64,000 nt of DNA from Anoxybacillus ayderensis (GCF_000833605.1 NZ_JXTG01000002.1:124001-188000), one strand, 5' to 3'. Positions 29,858 to 42,342 are shown, counted from the stretch's first letter. Made by a program: numbers and translations. The notes: a model not told the origin generated them from the letters alone.

Positions 29858-30667
29858 ATGAGCAGAAAAGAGCAAATTATTGAAGTCGCGATGAAACTAT
29901 TTGCGGAAAAAGGGTATCACGCGACATCGATGCAAGAAATTGCTGAACATAGTCATTTAGCGAAAGGGTCGCTATACAACTACTTTAAGTCAAAAGAAGA
30001 AATTGTTTTGTCGATTTTTCAATATCATTACGATCAGTTGTTTCAACAATTTGCGCGCATCGCTTCAGATCGTTCGCTGACGGCAAGAGAAAAATTTTTA
30101 AAACAACTTTCTTTACAAATTGAAGCGTTTGAACAACATAAAGAAATTGTGCAAATGCATATGGGAGACCATGCGCAAAAAGTAAGTGAAGACGTTCATG
30201 CGCTCGTTTTGCGCATCCGTTCTCATTTATTTGATTGGTACATTCAGTCATTCATCGATATGTACGGGGAGCGTATTCGTCCATTTGTACTTGATTGTGC
30301 CATTATGTTAAATGGGATGTTAAAAGAATATTTATTTTTTGCTTTGTTTGAAAAACAGTCGTTTTCTTTTCAACGTTTAGCTCCTTTTTTAATGGAGCGA
30401 CTAGATGCGCTTGTCGATAGTTTACAGCACGACATGCCGCTCATTTGCCACGATGCAAAAGCAGAAAAAGCGCGCGCACTTGCCCTCATTGATGAGATGA
30501 TTGAAGAAGCACGTGATTATCATACGATGGATTTGTTGAAACAATTGAAAGAAGAAATGGAGCGAGATGAACCGAGAAAAGCGATTGTTGAAGCGTTTCT
30601 TTTATATTTACAACAAAGCGACATGCGTCAGTTCGTTCCTGCCTTACGTGCGGCGCTCGCGTTGTGA
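29858..30667 (+). CDS. TetR/AcrR-family transcriptional regulator
   Basis: Residues 1-55 are a standard TetR DNA-binding domain (IIEVAMKLFAEKGYHATSMQEIAEHSHLAKGSLYNYFKSKEEI). The ligand/dimer domain is long: 269 residues overall against about 190-210 for most of the family. Placement directly after the RND exporter and the palindromes in front of that exporter suggest it represses the pump and responds to a substrate. The following rarA begins 11 bases after its stop, so they may be co-transcribed. Confidence 0.9.
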   Translation: MSRKEQIIEVAMKLFAEKGYHATSMQEIAEHSHLAKGSLYNYFKSKEEIVLSIFQYHYDQLFQQFARIASDRSLTAREKFLKQLSLQIEAFEQHKEIVQMHMGDHAQKVSEDVHALVLRIRSHLFDWYIQSFIDMYGERIRPFVLDCAIMLNGMLKEYLFFALFEKQSFSFQRLAPFLMERLDALVDSLQHDMPLICHDAKAEKARALALIDEMIEEARDYHTMDLLKQLKEEMERDEPRKAIVEAFLLYLQQSDMRQFVPALRAALAL

Positions 30668-30678
30668 GGTGAAAAACA

Positions 30679-31956
30679 GTGTTTGCTCAAGAACCGCTTG
30701 CCTATCGTATGCGTCCACGCACAATCGACGAAGTCGTCGGACAAGACGATGTCATCGGTCCACATACAGCATTATATCGAATGATTAAAAATGGATATGT
30801 TCCATCCCTGTTACTTTACGGACAGCCGGGCGTCGGTAAAACATCGCTCGCTTATGCGATTGCTGGAACGATGAAACGCCCGTTTTATGCGTTAAATGCA
30901 ACGACGGCAGGGAAAAAAGAAATCGAAGAAATTGTGGCAGATGCTCGTTTTGAAGGGAACGTTATTTTATTTATTGATGAAATTCATCGGTTTACAAAAG
31001 CGCAGCAAGATTATTTATTGCCGCATGTTGAAAATGGACTCATTACACTCATTGGGGCGACGACAGAAAACCCGTTTCATTCGATTAACCCTGCTGTGCG
31101 GAGCCGCTTAGGACAAATGAAACAATTACAGCCATTAACAAAAGAGAAAACGATCGAATTACTGCACCGCGCTTTAACCGATCGTGAACGCGGATTAGGA
31201 AATTGGCATATTGATATTAGCGACGAGGCGCTTTCCATCATTGCCGAAGGAGCGAACGGGGATGCGCGCATGGCATTAACGATTTTAGAAGAAGCGGTAT
31301 ATGCAACGAAACAAGGCGATCAGAGTGCCATTGTTGATACACATACCGTTTCATTTTGTGTAGAAAAAATGGCGTTGACGTATGATAAACAAGGAGATAC
31401 GTACTATTCTTTGCTTTCGGCTTTTCAGAAAAGTGTTCGCGGAAGCGATGTAAATGCTGCGCTTCATTATTTAGCGCGGCTTCTTGAAGGAGGAGACCTT
31501 ACCGCAGTGTGCCGTCGCCTCGCGGTTATCGCTTATGAAGATATTGGATTAGCGAATCCGCTCATTGGTGTGAAGGTCATGAGCGCGATCGAAGCAGCGG
31601 AGCGTCTCGGGATGCCAGAAGCGCGCATTCCGCTTTCGGTTGTGACGATTGAAATGTGTTTATCACCGAAATCAAATAGCGCATATGAAGCAATAGATCA
31701 AGCGCTTGCGGATGTGCGAAGCGGAAAAGGGCAGTCAATTCCGCTCCATCTGCAAGACGCTCACTATGCGGGGGCGAAACATCTTGGACGCGGAATAGGG
31801 TATAAATATCCACACGATTATCCGTACAGTTGGGTGGCACAACAATACTTGCCTGATGATTTAATCGGTGTGCAATATTATGAACCGAAACGAAACGGAG
31901 AAGAAAAGCAGCTTGCTTCCGTCTATGAGCGGCTCAATGAGCGAAAAAAACAGTAA
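30679..31956 (+). CDS. rarA: Replication-associated recombination protein RarA (MgsA)
   Basis: AAA+ ATPase acting at stalled replication forks. 425 residues. It shows Walker A YGQPGVGKTSLAYAI, Walker B FIDEIHRFTKAQQDYLLPHVENG, sensor GATTENPFHSINPAVRSR, and the MgsA C-terminal tetramerisation region (SPKSNSAYEAIDQALADV, GIGYKYPHDYPYSWVAQQYLPDDL). GTG start with GAGGTG upstream. Same order as yrvN in B. subtilis. Confidence 0.95.
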   Translation: MFAQEPLAYRMRPRTIDEVVGQDDVIGPHTALYRMIKNGYVPSLLLYGQPGVGKTSLAYAIAGTMKRPFYALNATTAGKKEIEEIVADARFEGNVILFIDEIHRFTKAQQDYLLPHVENGLITLIGATTENPFHSINPAVRSRLGQMKQLQPLTKEKTIELLHRALTDRERGLGNWHIDISDEALSIIAEGANGDARMALTILEEAVYATKQGDQSAIVDTHTVSFCVEKMALTYDKQGDTYYSLLSAFQKSVRGSDVNAALHYLARLLEGGDLTAVCRRLAVIAYEDIGLANPLIGVKVMSAIEAAERLGMPEARIPLSVVTIEMCLSPKSNSAYEAIDQALADVRSGKGQSIPLHLQDAHYAGAKHLGRGIGYKYPHDYPYSWVAQQYLPDDLIGVQYYEPKRNGEEKQLASVYERLNERKKQ

Positions 31957-31979
31957 CGTTCCTTTGTTCTGCACTTTTA

Positions 31980-31988
31980 TGTTATAAT
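31980..31988 (+). promoter_or_regulatory. Extended -10 promoter of cymR
   Basis: TGTTATAAT: perfect TATAAT at 31983-31988 preceded by TGn. No good -35 box at the normal distance, fitting an extended -10 promoter. Confidence 0.5.
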
Positions 31989-32029
31989 GGCTTGTGTTTC
32001 TTTTGATAGTAAATAAGGGGATGATTCGT

Positions 32030-32446
32030 TTGAAAATATCTACGAAAGGTCGATACGGCTTAACGATTATGATTGAATTGGCTAAGCGTTATGGAGAGGG
32101 ACCAATTTCGTTAAAGTCGATTGCTCAAATGAACAATTTATCGGAACATTATTTAGAACAACTCATTTCCCCATTGCGAAACGCTGGTTTAGTAAAAAGC
32201 ATTCGCGGCGCGTATGGCGGCTACATTTTAGCAAATGAACCGTCGAAAATTACAGCAGGCGATGTCATTCGTGTATTAGAAGGTCCGTTGCAAGTCGTTG
32301 AGGAGCTAGAAGACGAAGAACCAGCGAAGCGTGAATTATGGATGCGCATTCGCGATGCGGTAAAAGAGGTGTTAGATAGCACGACGCTTGAAGATTTAGC
32401 AAGCCATACTGACGATCACGGTGACGCATATATGTTTTACATTTAA
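32030..32446 (+). CDS. cymR: Cysteine metabolism repressor CymR (Rrf2 family)
   Basis: 138 residues, starting MKISTKGRYGLTIMIELAKRYGEG with an Rrf2 winged helix and an acidic middle (VVEELEDEEPAKRELWMRIRD), ending YMFYI. No Fe-S cysteine triad is present, as expected for CymR, which senses cysteine status with CysK. TTG 32030 is chosen because AAGGGG lies 9 bases upstream and the known family start is MKIS; ATG 32021 would be too close to that site. In B. subtilis it represses the yrrT-mccAB operon; the homologous operon is present at 51546-55297. Confidence 0.95.
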   Translation: MKISTKGRYGLTIMIELAKRYGEGPISLKSIAQMNNLSEHYLEQLISPLRNAGLVKSIRGAYGGYILANEPSKITAGDVIRVLEGPLQVVEELEDEEPAKRELWMRIRDAVKEVLDSTTLEDLASHTDDHGDAYMFYI

Positions 32447-32461
32447 GAAAGGAGAATATAT

Positions 32462-34719
<2,258 letters not shown>

Positions 34720-34752
34720 CCTTCAACTCAACAGACGAGTTGAAGGCTTTTT
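34720..34752 (+). terminator. Terminator after mnmA
   Basis: CCTTCAACTC (34720-34729) pairs perfectly with GAGTTGAAGG (34737-34746), then CTTTTTT. Confidence 0.92.
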
Positions 34753-34781
34753 TGTTATAATATGCATATGAGGTGAGGTAG

Positions 34782-35438
34782 ATGGATTACAACGCACAAG
34801 GCATTCAATATATGCAGCAACGTAAATATGAAGAAGCGGTCAAATGTTTTCATGAAGCAATTGAACAAAACCCGAACGATCCTGTTGGTTACATTAATTT
34901 TGGGAACGTGTTGGCAGCGGTTGGTGAAGAAGAAAAAGCGATCCGTTTTTTCAAAAAAGCGCTTGAACTTGATGAAAAAGCAGCGACAGCGTATTACGGA
35001 CTCGGATCCATTTATTACAACAAGCAACAGTTCGAACGTGCGAAAGAGCAATTTGAACGTGCTATTCAAGCTGGGTTAACAGATGGCGATGTATTTTTTA
35101 TGCTCGGTATGTCGCTCATGTACTTAGAGCAACCGCGCTTAGCGATGCCGTATTTACAACGGGCGGTAGAACTAAACGAGCGCGATGTGGAAGCGATGTT
35201 TCAACTTGGGCTTTGTTTAGCACAACTGCAGTTTGTCGATGAGGCGATGACTTATTTTGAACGCACTGTGCAATTAAACAATCAACATGCCGATGCTTAC
35301 TACAATTTAGGTGTCGCCTACGCATACAAAGACGATCCAAAAACAGCGCATGAGATGTTCGAACAAGCGCTTGCTATTCAACCAGATCATTTACTCGCAG
35401 GACATGGGAAAAAGCTAATGGAACGAGCGTTGCAATAA
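34782..35438 (+). CDS. yrrB: TPR-repeat protein (YrrB-like)
   Basis: 218 residues made almost wholly of about six tetratricopeptide repeats (for example YMQQRKYEEAVKCFHEAIEQNPND, GLGSIYYNKQQFERAKEQFERAI), forming a protein-binding superhelix. B. subtilis YrrB has the same place between mnmA and recD2 and is thought to scaffold partners; the partners are not known from sequence. recD2 starts 11 bases after the stop. Confidence 0.9.
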   Translation: MDYNAQGIQYMQQRKYEEAVKCFHEAIEQNPNDPVGYINFGNVLAAVGEEEKAIRFFKKALELDEKAATAYYGLGSIYYNKQQFERAKEQFERAIQAGLTDGDVFFMLGMSLMYLEQPRLAMPYLQRAVELNERDVEAMFQLGLCLAQLQFVDEAMTYFERTVQLNNQHADAYYNLGVAYAYKDDPKTAHEMFEQALAIQPDHLLAGHGKKLMERALQ

Positions 35439-35449
35439 AAGAGGGGGAG

Positions 35450-37804
35450 ATGGAGTTGCAACAACAGCTAGATCTAGACGGACGATCGTTTATTAAAGGC
35501 GTCCATATTGGCACGATTTTTCATAACGAAGACAATTTATATTCTGTCATTCGTGTACGCGTGGAAGAGACAAATGAAGCGCATATAGAAAAAGACGTTG
35601 TTGTAACAGGCTATTTCCCTTTGCTCGGAGAGTATGACACATATACGTTTTTCGGCTCATTTAAAGAACATCCACGCTTTGGGAAACAATATGTTGTCGA
35701 GCATTTTCGGAAAGAGTTTCCTGAAACAAAAAAAGGAGTCATTCAATATTTATCAGGTGGCATGTTTAAAGGAATCGGGAAAAAAACAGCAGCCGCCATC
35801 GTAGAAACTTTAGGCGAGAGAGCCATTTCTAAAATATTAGAAGACCCCGATGTGCTCGCGAACGTACCGAAACTGACAAAAGCAAAAGCGAAGCAACTAT
35901 ATGAAACGTTGCGCGAACATGAAGGATTAGAACAAATTATGATCGCCTTGTCACAATTCGGATTCGGTCCGCAGTTGTCGATGAAAATTTATCAAGTGTA
36001 CAAAGATGAAACGTTACAAATCATTCGCACGAATCCGTATCAACTTGTAGAAGACGTTGAAGGGATCGGATTCGGCCGCGCAGACGATCTCGGCTTGCAA
36101 CTTGGCATTTCGGGCAATCATCCTGATCGCATTCGCGCAGGTTGTTTATACGTCATTGAACAACATTGCATGCAAGAAGGGCACGTCTACATGACGTATG
36201 AACAACTGCTTACGGAAGTGAAACAACTATTAGAGGCGAAACGTCAAGAGCTTGTCGATGTCGGTTGTATTTCCCGCGAAATCGTTCATTTATCTGAAGA
36301 AGGAAAGTTAATCGCCGAAGAAGATCGCTTTTATATCCCTTCGCTATATTTTGCCGAAAAAGGTATTGTGTCAAACATAAAGCGACTGCTTAAACAAACG
36401 GACACGTTGACATGTTCTGAAGCCGAATTTTTACTTGCGCTCGGGGAATGGGAAGAAGAGGCAAACATTCAATACTCGCAGAAGCAAAAAGAAGCGATTC
36501 AACAAGCGCTTTGTTCCCCTTTATTTATTTTAACGGGCGGACCGGGCACAGGAAAAACGACGGTTATTAACGGCATCGTTCATTTGTTTGCGAAATTGCA
36601 TGGGCTATCGCTTGATCCGACGAGTTATGATACGGAAGAGCCATTTCCTATTTTGCTTGCTGCTCCAACAGGACGTGCAGCGAAGCGAATGACGGAATCG
36701 ACAGGCTTGCCTGCGATGACGATTCACCGTTTGCTCGGTTGGAGTGGTGATGGATTTCAGCGCGGAGAAGATGAGCCGATTTGCGGAAAGCTGTTAATCG
36801 TTGATGAAATGTCGATGGTTGATACGTGGTTAGCCAATCAGTTGTTAAAGTCTGTCCCAGCTACGATGCAAGTCATTTTTGTTGGCGACGAAGATCAATT
36901 GCCTTCTGTCGGTCCGGGACAAGTATTAAAAGATTTGCTTCGCGCAAACGTCATTCCGACCGTTCGGCTAACAGACATTTATCGGCAAGCGGAAGGTTCA
37001 TCGATTATTTCGCTTGCCCATGCAATTAAAGATGGAAACATTCCTCACGATTTGACGGTTCCACAAAAAGATCGTTCGTTTATTCGTTGTACGAGCGGAC
37101 AAGTCGTTGACGTCGTAAAAAAAGTGGCGGAAAATGCGAAGCAAAAAGGATATCGCGCAAAAGATGTGCAAGTGCTTGCGCCGATGTATCGCGGTCACGC
37201 AGGAATTGATCGGCTTAACGAGACGCTTCAACAACTATTTAATCCGAAATGCGACAGTAAACGTGAACTCGTTTTTGGTGATGTCGTTTATCGCGTGGGT
37301 GATAAGGTGTTGCAACTCGTCAATCAGCCAGATGAAAACGTATTTAACGGCGACATTGGTGAGATCGTTGCCATTTTTTACGCAAACGAAAATGTAGAAA
37401 AACAAGACCTTGTCGTCGTTTCATTTGATGGGAATGAAGTGACATACCCAAAACAAGAATTGCATCAAATTACGCACGCATATTGTTGTTCGATTCATAA
37501 ATCACAAGGAAGTGAATTTCCGATCGTCATTTTACCTGTTGTAAAAAGCTACTATCGTATGCTTCGGCGGAATTTACTATACACAGCCATTACGCGCAGT
37601 AAGCAATATTTAATTTTATGCGGTGAAGAAGAAGCGTTCCAACTCGGGGTGATGCGAACAGAAGACGGAACGAGACAGACGACATTATACGAAAAATTAA
37701 TTGCTACTATTTCACCAGAACAACAACTACTTCCGATGGAAGATGCAAACATCGGAATGGAAGGTGTTACCCCGTATGACTTTATGGAAAATGACACAAC
37801 ATAA
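35450..37804 (+). CDS. recD2: RecD2 5'-3' DNA helicase
   Basis: Superfamily 1B helicase without RecBC partners, acting in replication-fork and mismatch repair. 784 residues: N-terminal OB/HhH region (GMFKGIGKKTAAAIVETLG, VEGIGFGRADDLG), Walker A GGPGTGKTTVINGI, Walker B IVDEMSMVD, GDEDQLPSVGPGQVLKDLL, and the C-terminal motif YCCSIHKSQGSEFPIVILPV with TAITRSKQYLILCG. ATG at 35450 after GAGGGGG. Confidence 0.95.
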   Translation: MELQQQLDLDGRSFIKGVHIGTIFHNEDNLYSVIRVRVEETNEAHIEKDVVVTGYFPLLGEYDTYTFFGSFKEHPRFGKQYVVEHFRKEFPETKKGVIQYLSGGMFKGIGKKTAAAIVETLGERAISKILEDPDVLANVPKLTKAKAKQLYETLREHEGLEQIMIALSQFGFGPQLSMKIYQVYKDETLQIIRTNPYQLVEDVEGIGFGRADDLGLQLGISGNHPDRIRAGCLYVIEQHCMQEGHVYMTYEQLLTEVKQLLEAKRQELVDVGCISREIVHLSEEGKLIAEEDRFYIPSLYFAEKGIVSNIKRLLKQTDTLTCSEAEFLLALGEWEEEANIQYSQKQKEAIQQALCSPLFILTGGPGTGKTTVINGIVHLFAKLHGLSLDPTSYDTEEPFPILLAAPTGRAAKRMTESTGLPAMTIHRLLGWSGDGFQRGEDEPICGKLLIVDEMSMVDTWLANQLLKSVPATMQVIFVGDEDQLPSVGPGQVLKDLLRANVIPTVRLTDIYRQAEGSSIISLAHAIKDGNIPHDLTVPQKDRSFIRCTSGQVVDVVKKVAENAKQKGYRAKDVQVLAPMYRGHAGIDRLNETLQQLFNPKCDSKRELVFGDVVYRVGDKVLQLVNQPDENVFNGDIGEIVAIFYANENVEKQDLVVVSFDGNEVTYPKQELHQITHAYCCSIHKSQGSEFPIVILPVVKSYYRMLRRNLLYTAITRSKQYLILCGEEEAFQLGVMRTEDGTRQTTLYEKLIATISPEQQLLPMEDANIGMEGVTPYDFMENDTT

Positions 37805-37821
37805 TGACGGACACACATCTT

Positions 37822-37901
37822 GGCACGCTCCTTCTTTCCGGGACGTATGTTTGCGTAAAAAAATGACAAAGATAGAAGAAAAAATAAAAAGGAGCGTGTC
37901 C
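37822..37901 (+). promoter_or_regulatory. Long-range inverted repeat covering the 37906 gene's ribosome binding site
   Basis: GGCACGCTCCTT (37822-37833) is complementary, with one bulged base, to AAGGAGCGTGTCC (37889-37901). The right arm contains AAGGAG, the Shine-Dalgarno of the small gene starting at 37906. Pairing would hide it. The 55-base loop makes a simple terminator less likely. Confidence 0.5.
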
Positions 37902-37905
37902 TTTT

Positions 37906-38097
37906 ATGTTAAAGTGTCCGAATTGTCAAAGTAAAGATTTAGGGAAAATCGGTGTTAATCAGTATTATTGTTGGAACTGCTTTATTGAGCTAACCGTTCA
38001 AAAAGGAATGATTTATACGCACCAAGTTGAAGAAGACGGAACGCTCAGCTCGCTCGATGATTTGTTTAGTGAACAAGAACGAACTTTGTTTTCGTAA
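37906..38097 (+). CDS. Small zinc-ribbon-like protein
   Basis: 63 residues. CPNC (4-7) and CWNC (22-25) make a four-cysteine zinc ribbon, followed by an acidic C-terminal tail (VEEDGTLSSLDDLFSEQER). I do not recognise a characterised homologue. AAGGAG is 11 bases upstream of ATG, a rather long spacing, and lies in an inverted repeat. Next to a DUF3918 gene, possibly one transcript. Confidence 0.75.
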   Translation: MLKCPNCQSKDLGKIGVNQYYCWNCFIELTVQKGMIYTHQVEEDGTLSSLDDLFSEQERTLFS

Positions 38098-38113
38098 TGA
38101 AAGGAGAATGACG

Positions 38114-38248
38114 ATGAATCGAACAATCGCTTCTTTAATTGCGATCGGTGCAGGAGTAGCCGCGTATCAATTAGCGCAACGAAACGGTGGCATGAACATG
38201 CGCAACATGCGAAAAGTCGGCAAACAAATGTTACGTCCATTTATGTAA
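38114..38248 (+). CDS. DUF3918-like short membrane-associated protein (YrzQ type)
   Basis: 44 residues: an N-terminal hydrophobic helix (TIASLIAIGAGVAAYQLA) and a Met/Arg/Asn-rich tail (NGGMNMRNMRKVGKQMLRPFM). This pattern matches short YrzQ/DUF3918 proteins of Bacillaceae; function unknown. ATG 38114 follows AAAGGAG; upstream in-frame codons overlap the previous gene in another frame. A strong terminator follows. Confidence 0.75.
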   Translation: MNRTIASLIAIGAGVAAYQLAQRNGGMNMRNMRKVGKQMLRPFM

Positions 38249-38250
38249 CG

Positions 38251-38286
38251 AAAAACCGGCAATCTCATCTGAGGTTGCCGGTTTTT
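38251..38286 (+). terminator. Terminator after the DUF3918 gene
   Basis: AAAAACCGGCAA and its complement in TTGCCGGTTTTT, extended by CTC/GAG around the loop; long stable stem with a T-run. Confidence 0.92.
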
Positions 38287-38336
38287 GTATAACATCCTTC
38301 TTTTGACCTCACACTATGAAAAGAGGAGGGATCATC

Positions 38337-39401
38337 TTGGAACATTCACATCTTCATTTTTTCGTTCGTTTAACGAAATTGTTAGTTGTTTTAGTTTGTT
38401 TATATTTTATCGTAAAGCTGAAGTCTGTATGGCTTCCGTTTTTGCACTTATTTATAAAAATTTCGACCCCTTTTTTTATCGCTGCATTTATTACATACTT
38501 GCTGCATCCTGTCGTTGAATACGTTCATCAACGTGGCATGCCGAGGGCGTTCGCTATTCTTTTGATTTACGCCATATTTTTCGGCGGAATCGGTTTTGCT
38601 GTTTATAAAGGGACACCGTTATTTATCGCTCAGTTGGAAGACTTAAATAAAAGTTTGCCGATGTTTGTTCGTACGTATGAACAATGGACGAACGTCATTC
38701 ATGAACAAACGGCAACGTGGCCTTATGATGTTCATCAACGAATTGAAGCCATGATAGCGGAAGCCGAGTCATTTATTAGCGAGGCGGTTACAGGGACGAT
38801 TATTGGCTTGAAACAGTTGATTAATCGGGTTATCGTTCTTTTTATTATCCCGTTTATCGCTTTCTACATGTTAAAAGATGTGGAGCTCATGAAAAAAGCC
38901 GCGTGGGATTTAACACCGAAAAAATGGCGAAATGAAGGTGTTCAATTTTTGCGTGATGTCGATCGGGCGCTCGGTGGCTATATTCGTGGACAATTGTTCG
39001 TTTGCTTATTGATCGGAACAGCCGCCGCACTTGCGTTTTGGCTCATCGGCATGAAATATCCGCTGTTGCTCGGCATCATCGTCGGCGCAACAAATGTTAT
39101 TCCTTATTTCGGGCCGATTATTGGCGCGATTCCAGCCGCCATTATCGCCGCTACCGTTTCAGTAAATATGTTGTTTTTGACCGTTGGCATCGTCTTTTTA
39201 TTGCAATTTATTGAAGGGAACATTTTATCCCCTTTGATCGTAGGGAAAAGTTTACATTTACATCCGCTCATCATTATGTTTTCGTTATTTGTCGGTGGGG
39301 AAATAGGTGGAGTGCTCGGTTTAATTGTCGCGGTTCCAATTGTTGCGATCGTAAAGGAGACATTTATGCACATTCGTGCGTTGAAAACAACGGTGCATTG
39401 A
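38337..39401 (+). CDS. yrrI: AI-2E family membrane transporter (YrrI-like)
   Basis: 354 residues and about eight transmembrane helices in the arrangement of the AI-2E/PerM family, with the conserved segments IPFIAFYMLKD, YIRGQLFVCLLIG, ATNVIPYFGPIIGAIPA, and EGNILSPLIVGKSLHLHP. Substrates vary across the family and cannot be read from sequence. TTG 38337 has AGAGGAGGG 6 bases upstream; an ATG at 38316 lacks one. The stop codon overlaps the -35 box of alaS. Confidence 0.88.
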   Translation: MEHSHLHFFVRLTKLLVVLVCLYFIVKLKSVWLPFLHLFIKISTPFFIAAFITYLLHPVVEYVHQRGMPRAFAILLIYAIFFGGIGFAVYKGTPLFIAQLEDLNKSLPMFVRTYEQWTNVIHEQTATWPYDVHQRIEAMIAEAESFISEAVTGTIIGLKQLINRVIVLFIIPFIAFYMLKDVELMKKAAWDLTPKKWRNEGVQFLRDVDRALGGYIRGQLFVCLLIGTAAALAFWLIGMKYPLLLGIIVGATNVIPYFGPIIGAIPAAIIAATVSVNMLFLTVGIVFLLQFIEGNILSPLIVGKSLHLHPLIIMFSLFVGGEIGGVLGLIVAVPIVAIVKETFMHIRALKTTVH

Positions 39402-39426
39402 CAAAAAAAAGGGGCTTGTCTATAAT
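39398..39426 (+). promoter_or_regulatory. Consensus SigA promoter of alaS
   Basis: TTGACA (39398-39403), exactly 17 bases, TATAAT (39421-39426): a perfect consensus. The -35 box contains the TGA stop of yrrI. Confidence 0.9.
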
Positions 39427-39432
39427 TTTCAC

Positions 39433-39690
39433 AAGAGTAATACATAAAAAACGATGAAGGATCGAGTATGTTACAGTCCATCTTAAAGCGCTTTCGGCGC
39501 ACAGAGAGGAATTTCCGCGGCTGAAAGAAATTCCAGATGAAGGGTAACAGAACGCTAATCCGGAGTGCAGGCAAACCCTGCCGACGAAGCCACGTTACGG
39601 CGGTTGAGGTGATGGACGTTTTGTCCATAAACAGGGTGGTACCGCGAGCAAGCTCTCGTCCCTGAGCAGGGATGGGAGTTTTTTATATTT
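39433..39690 (+). ncRNA. T-box riboswitch controlling alaS
   Basis: Leader with a GAAC-GCT element at 39550-39556 whose GCT is an alanine codon (specifier). The T-box core AGGGTGGTACCGCG is at 39633-39646, and the terminator stem CTCTCGTCCCTG pairs with CAGGGATGGGAG, then a T-run near 39686. Uncharged tRNA-Ala should favour the antiterminator and alaS expression. Boundaries approximate. Confidence 0.92.
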
Positions 39691-39708
39691 TTAAGGGAGG
39701 AAGGAAAC

Positions 39709-42342
39709 GTGAAAAAGCTAACATCTGCTCAAGTACGTCAAATGTTTTTAGACTTTTTTAAAGAAAAAGGTCACGCCGTTGAGCCGAGCGCATCGCTTAT
39801 TCCAATTGACGACCCGTCATTGTTATGGATTAACAGCGGTGTTGCAACGTTAAAAAAATATTTTGATGGCCGTGTCATTCCGGACAATCCGCGCATTTGT
39901 AACGCGCAAAAGTCGATTCGTACAAACGATATTGAAAACGTCGGAAAAACGGCGCGCCATCATACGTTTTTTGAAATGCTCGGAAACTTTTCAATCGGTG
40001 ATTATTTTAAACGAGAAGCCATTCACTGGGCATGGGAGTTTTTAACGAGCGAAAAATGGATCGGCTTTGACCCGAACCGTCTTTCTGTGACGATTCACCC
40101 AGAAGATGAAGAAGCGTTTGACATTTGGCATAACGAAATTGGTTTGCCAGAAGAACGAATTATTCGTTTAGAAGGAAACTTCTGGGATATCGGGGAAGGT
40201 CCGAGCGGCCCAAATACAGAAATTTTCTACGATCGCGGGGAACAATTTGGTAACGATCCGAACGATCCCGAATTATATCCTGGCGGAGAAAACGAACGTT
40301 ATTTAGAAGTATGGAACCTTGTCTTTTCTCAATTTAACCATAACCCTGACGGCACGTATACGCCGCTTCCGAAGAAAAACATTGATACAGGGATGGGATT
40401 AGAGCGGATGTGCTCGATTTTACAAGACGTGCCAACAAACTTTGATACCGACTTATTTATGCCGATCATTCGAGCGACGGAACAAATTTCAGGTGAAACA
40501 TATCGCACCGATGCAGAAAAAGATGTCGCATTTAAAGTTATTGCCGACCATATTCGTACGGTCACGTTTGCCATTGGCGACGGAGCGCTTCCATCAAACG
40601 AAGGACGCGGCTACGTCTTACGTCGCTTATTGCGCCGTGCGGTTCGCTATGCAAAACAATTAAACATTCAACGTCCATTTATGTATGAGCTCGTTCCGGT
40701 TGTCGGCGAAATTATGGTCGACTATTATCCGGAAGTGAAAGAAAAAGCACAATTTATTCAAAAAGTAATTAAAAACGAAGAAGAGCGCTTCCATGAAACA
40801 TTAAATGAAGGTCTTGCGATTTTAGCGAGCGTCATTGAAAAAGAAAAACAACGTGGTAGTGACATGATTAGCGGTGAAGATGTATTCCGTTTGTACGATA
40901 CATACGGCTTCCCGGTTGAATTAACGGAAGAGTATGCGGCGGAAGAAGGAATGAAAGTGGATCACGACGGTTTTGAACGTGAAATGGAGCGACAACGTGA
41001 GCGAGCACGTGCTGCGCGTCAAGATGTTGATTCGATGCAAGTTCAAGGCGGCGTATTAGGTGACATTAAAGTGGAAAGCACGTTTGTCGGCTACGAACAA
41101 CTTTCTGTTTCCTCTGTCGTGGAAGTGATCGTCAAAGACGGTCAACTTGTCAATGAAGTACGCGCAGGGGAAGAAGCACAAGTCATTTTACGTGAAACGC
41201 CGTTTTATGCAGAAAGCGGTGGACAAATTGCCGACCGTGGCTGGATCGAAGGAGAAACAGGAAAAGCGTACGTCAAAGACGTACAAAAAGCGCCAAACGG
41301 TCAACATTTACATCATATCGTTGTCGAACACGGTGTCATTCAAACAAACGGCACATATACAGCACATGTCGATGAAGCAGCGCGCGTCGATATCGTGAAA
41401 AACCATACAGCGACGCATTTGTTACATCAAGCGTTAAAAGATGTGCTTGGCGTGCATGTAAACCAAGCAGGCTCGCTTGTTGCGCCTGATCGTTTACGCT
41501 TTGACTTCACTCATTTCGGTCAAGTGAAACAAGAAGAACTTGAACAAATTGAGGCGATCGTCAACGAACAAATTTGGAGAAATCTTCCTGTAAACATCGA
41601 CTATAAGCCGCTTGATGAAGCGAAAGCGATGGGAGCGATGGCGCTGTTTGGCGAAAAGTATGGTGACATCGTGCGCGTTGTGCAAGTAGGCGACTATAGC
41701 TTAGAGCTTTGTGGTGGTTGCCATGTCACAAATACGGCGGAAATCGGCTTGTTTAAAATCGTTTCTGAATCAGGTATTGGCGCAGGCACACGCCGCATTG
41801 AAGCGGTCACAGGAAAAGCAGCGTATCGTTTAATGAACGATCAAATTGCATTGTTAAAAGAAGTAGCGGAAAAATTAAAAACGAACCCGAAAGATGTGCT
41901 CACGCGCATCGATACGCTTATGAATGACATGCGTGAATTGCAACGTGAAAACGAATCGCTTGCTGCCCGTTTAAGCCATATGGAAGCAGAAAACTTAGTC
42001 AACCAAACGAAAGAAATCAACGGCGTTCAACTTGTTGTAAGCAAAGTAAATAACGCTGATATGAACAGCTTACGTGCAATGGTCGACGATTTAAAACAAA
42101 AATTAGGATCAGCAATCATTGTGCTTGCTTCTGTACAACAAAATAAAGTAAACTTAATTGTCGGTGTCACAAACGACTTAATCGACCGCGGTTATCACGC
42201 TGGAAAACTCATTAAAGAAGTGGCGACGCGTTGCGGCGGTGGCGGTGGCGGCCGAGCAGATATGGCACAAGCAGGCGGAAAAGATGCGAATAAAGTAGAC
42301 GAAGCATTGAAATTTGTCGAGCAGTGGGTAAAATCTGTTTAA
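39709..42342 (+). CDS. alaS: Alanyl-tRNA synthetase
   Basis: 877 residues, full length. Class II catalytic core ([49 protein letters not shown]), editing domain zinc motif [16 protein letters not shown] with [13 protein letters not shown], and the C-terminal glycine-rich DHHA1 domain [19 protein letters not shown] start after GGGAGGAAGG. Controlled by an alanine T-box. Confidence 0.97.
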   Translation: MKKLTSAQVRQMFLDFFKEKGHAVEPSASLIPIDDPSLLWINSGVATLKKYFDGRVIPDNPRICNAQKSIRTNDIENVGKTARHHTFFEMLGNFSIGDYFKREAIHWAWEFLTSEKWIGFDPNRLSVTIHPEDEEAFDIWHNEIGLPEERIIRLEGNFWDIGEGPSGPNTEIFYDRGEQFGNDPNDPELYPGGENERYLEVWNLVFSQFNHNPDGTYTPLPKKNIDTGMGLERMCSILQDVPTNFDTDLFMPIIRATEQISGETYRTDAEKDVAFKVIADHIRTVTFAIGDGALPSNEGRGYVLRRLLRRAVRYAKQLNIQRPFMYELVPVVGEIMVDYYPEVKEKAQFIQKVIKNEEERFHETLNEGLAILASVIEKEKQRGSDMISGEDVFRLYDTYGFPVELTEEYAAEEGMKVDHDGFEREMERQRERARAARQDVDSMQVQGGVLGDIKVESTFVGYEQLSVSSVVEVIVKDGQLVNEVRAGEEAQVILRETPFYAESGGQIADRGWIEGETGKAYVKDVQKAPNGQHLHHIVVEHGVIQTNGTYTAHVDEAARVDIVKNHTATHLLHQALKDVLGVHVNQAGSLVAPDRLRFDFTHFGQVKQEELEQIEAIVNEQIWRNLPVNIDYKPLDEAKAMGAMALFGEKYGDIVRVVQVGDYSLELCGGCHVTNTAEIGLFKIVSESGIGAGTRRIEAVTGKAAYRLMNDQIALLKEVAEKLKTNPKDVLTRIDTLMNDMRELQRENESLAARLSHMEAENLVNQTKEINGVQLVVSKVNNADMNSLRAMVDDLKQKLGSAIIVLASVQQNKVNLIVGVTNDLIDRGYHAGKLIKEVATRCGGGGGGRADMAQAGGKDANKVDEALKFVEQWVKSV

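Noticed and set aside
26722-30667. RND exporter plus TetR as a recently acquired island
   Set aside because: Base composition and codon use look like the neighbours, and no integrase, insertion sequence or repeat borders were seen.
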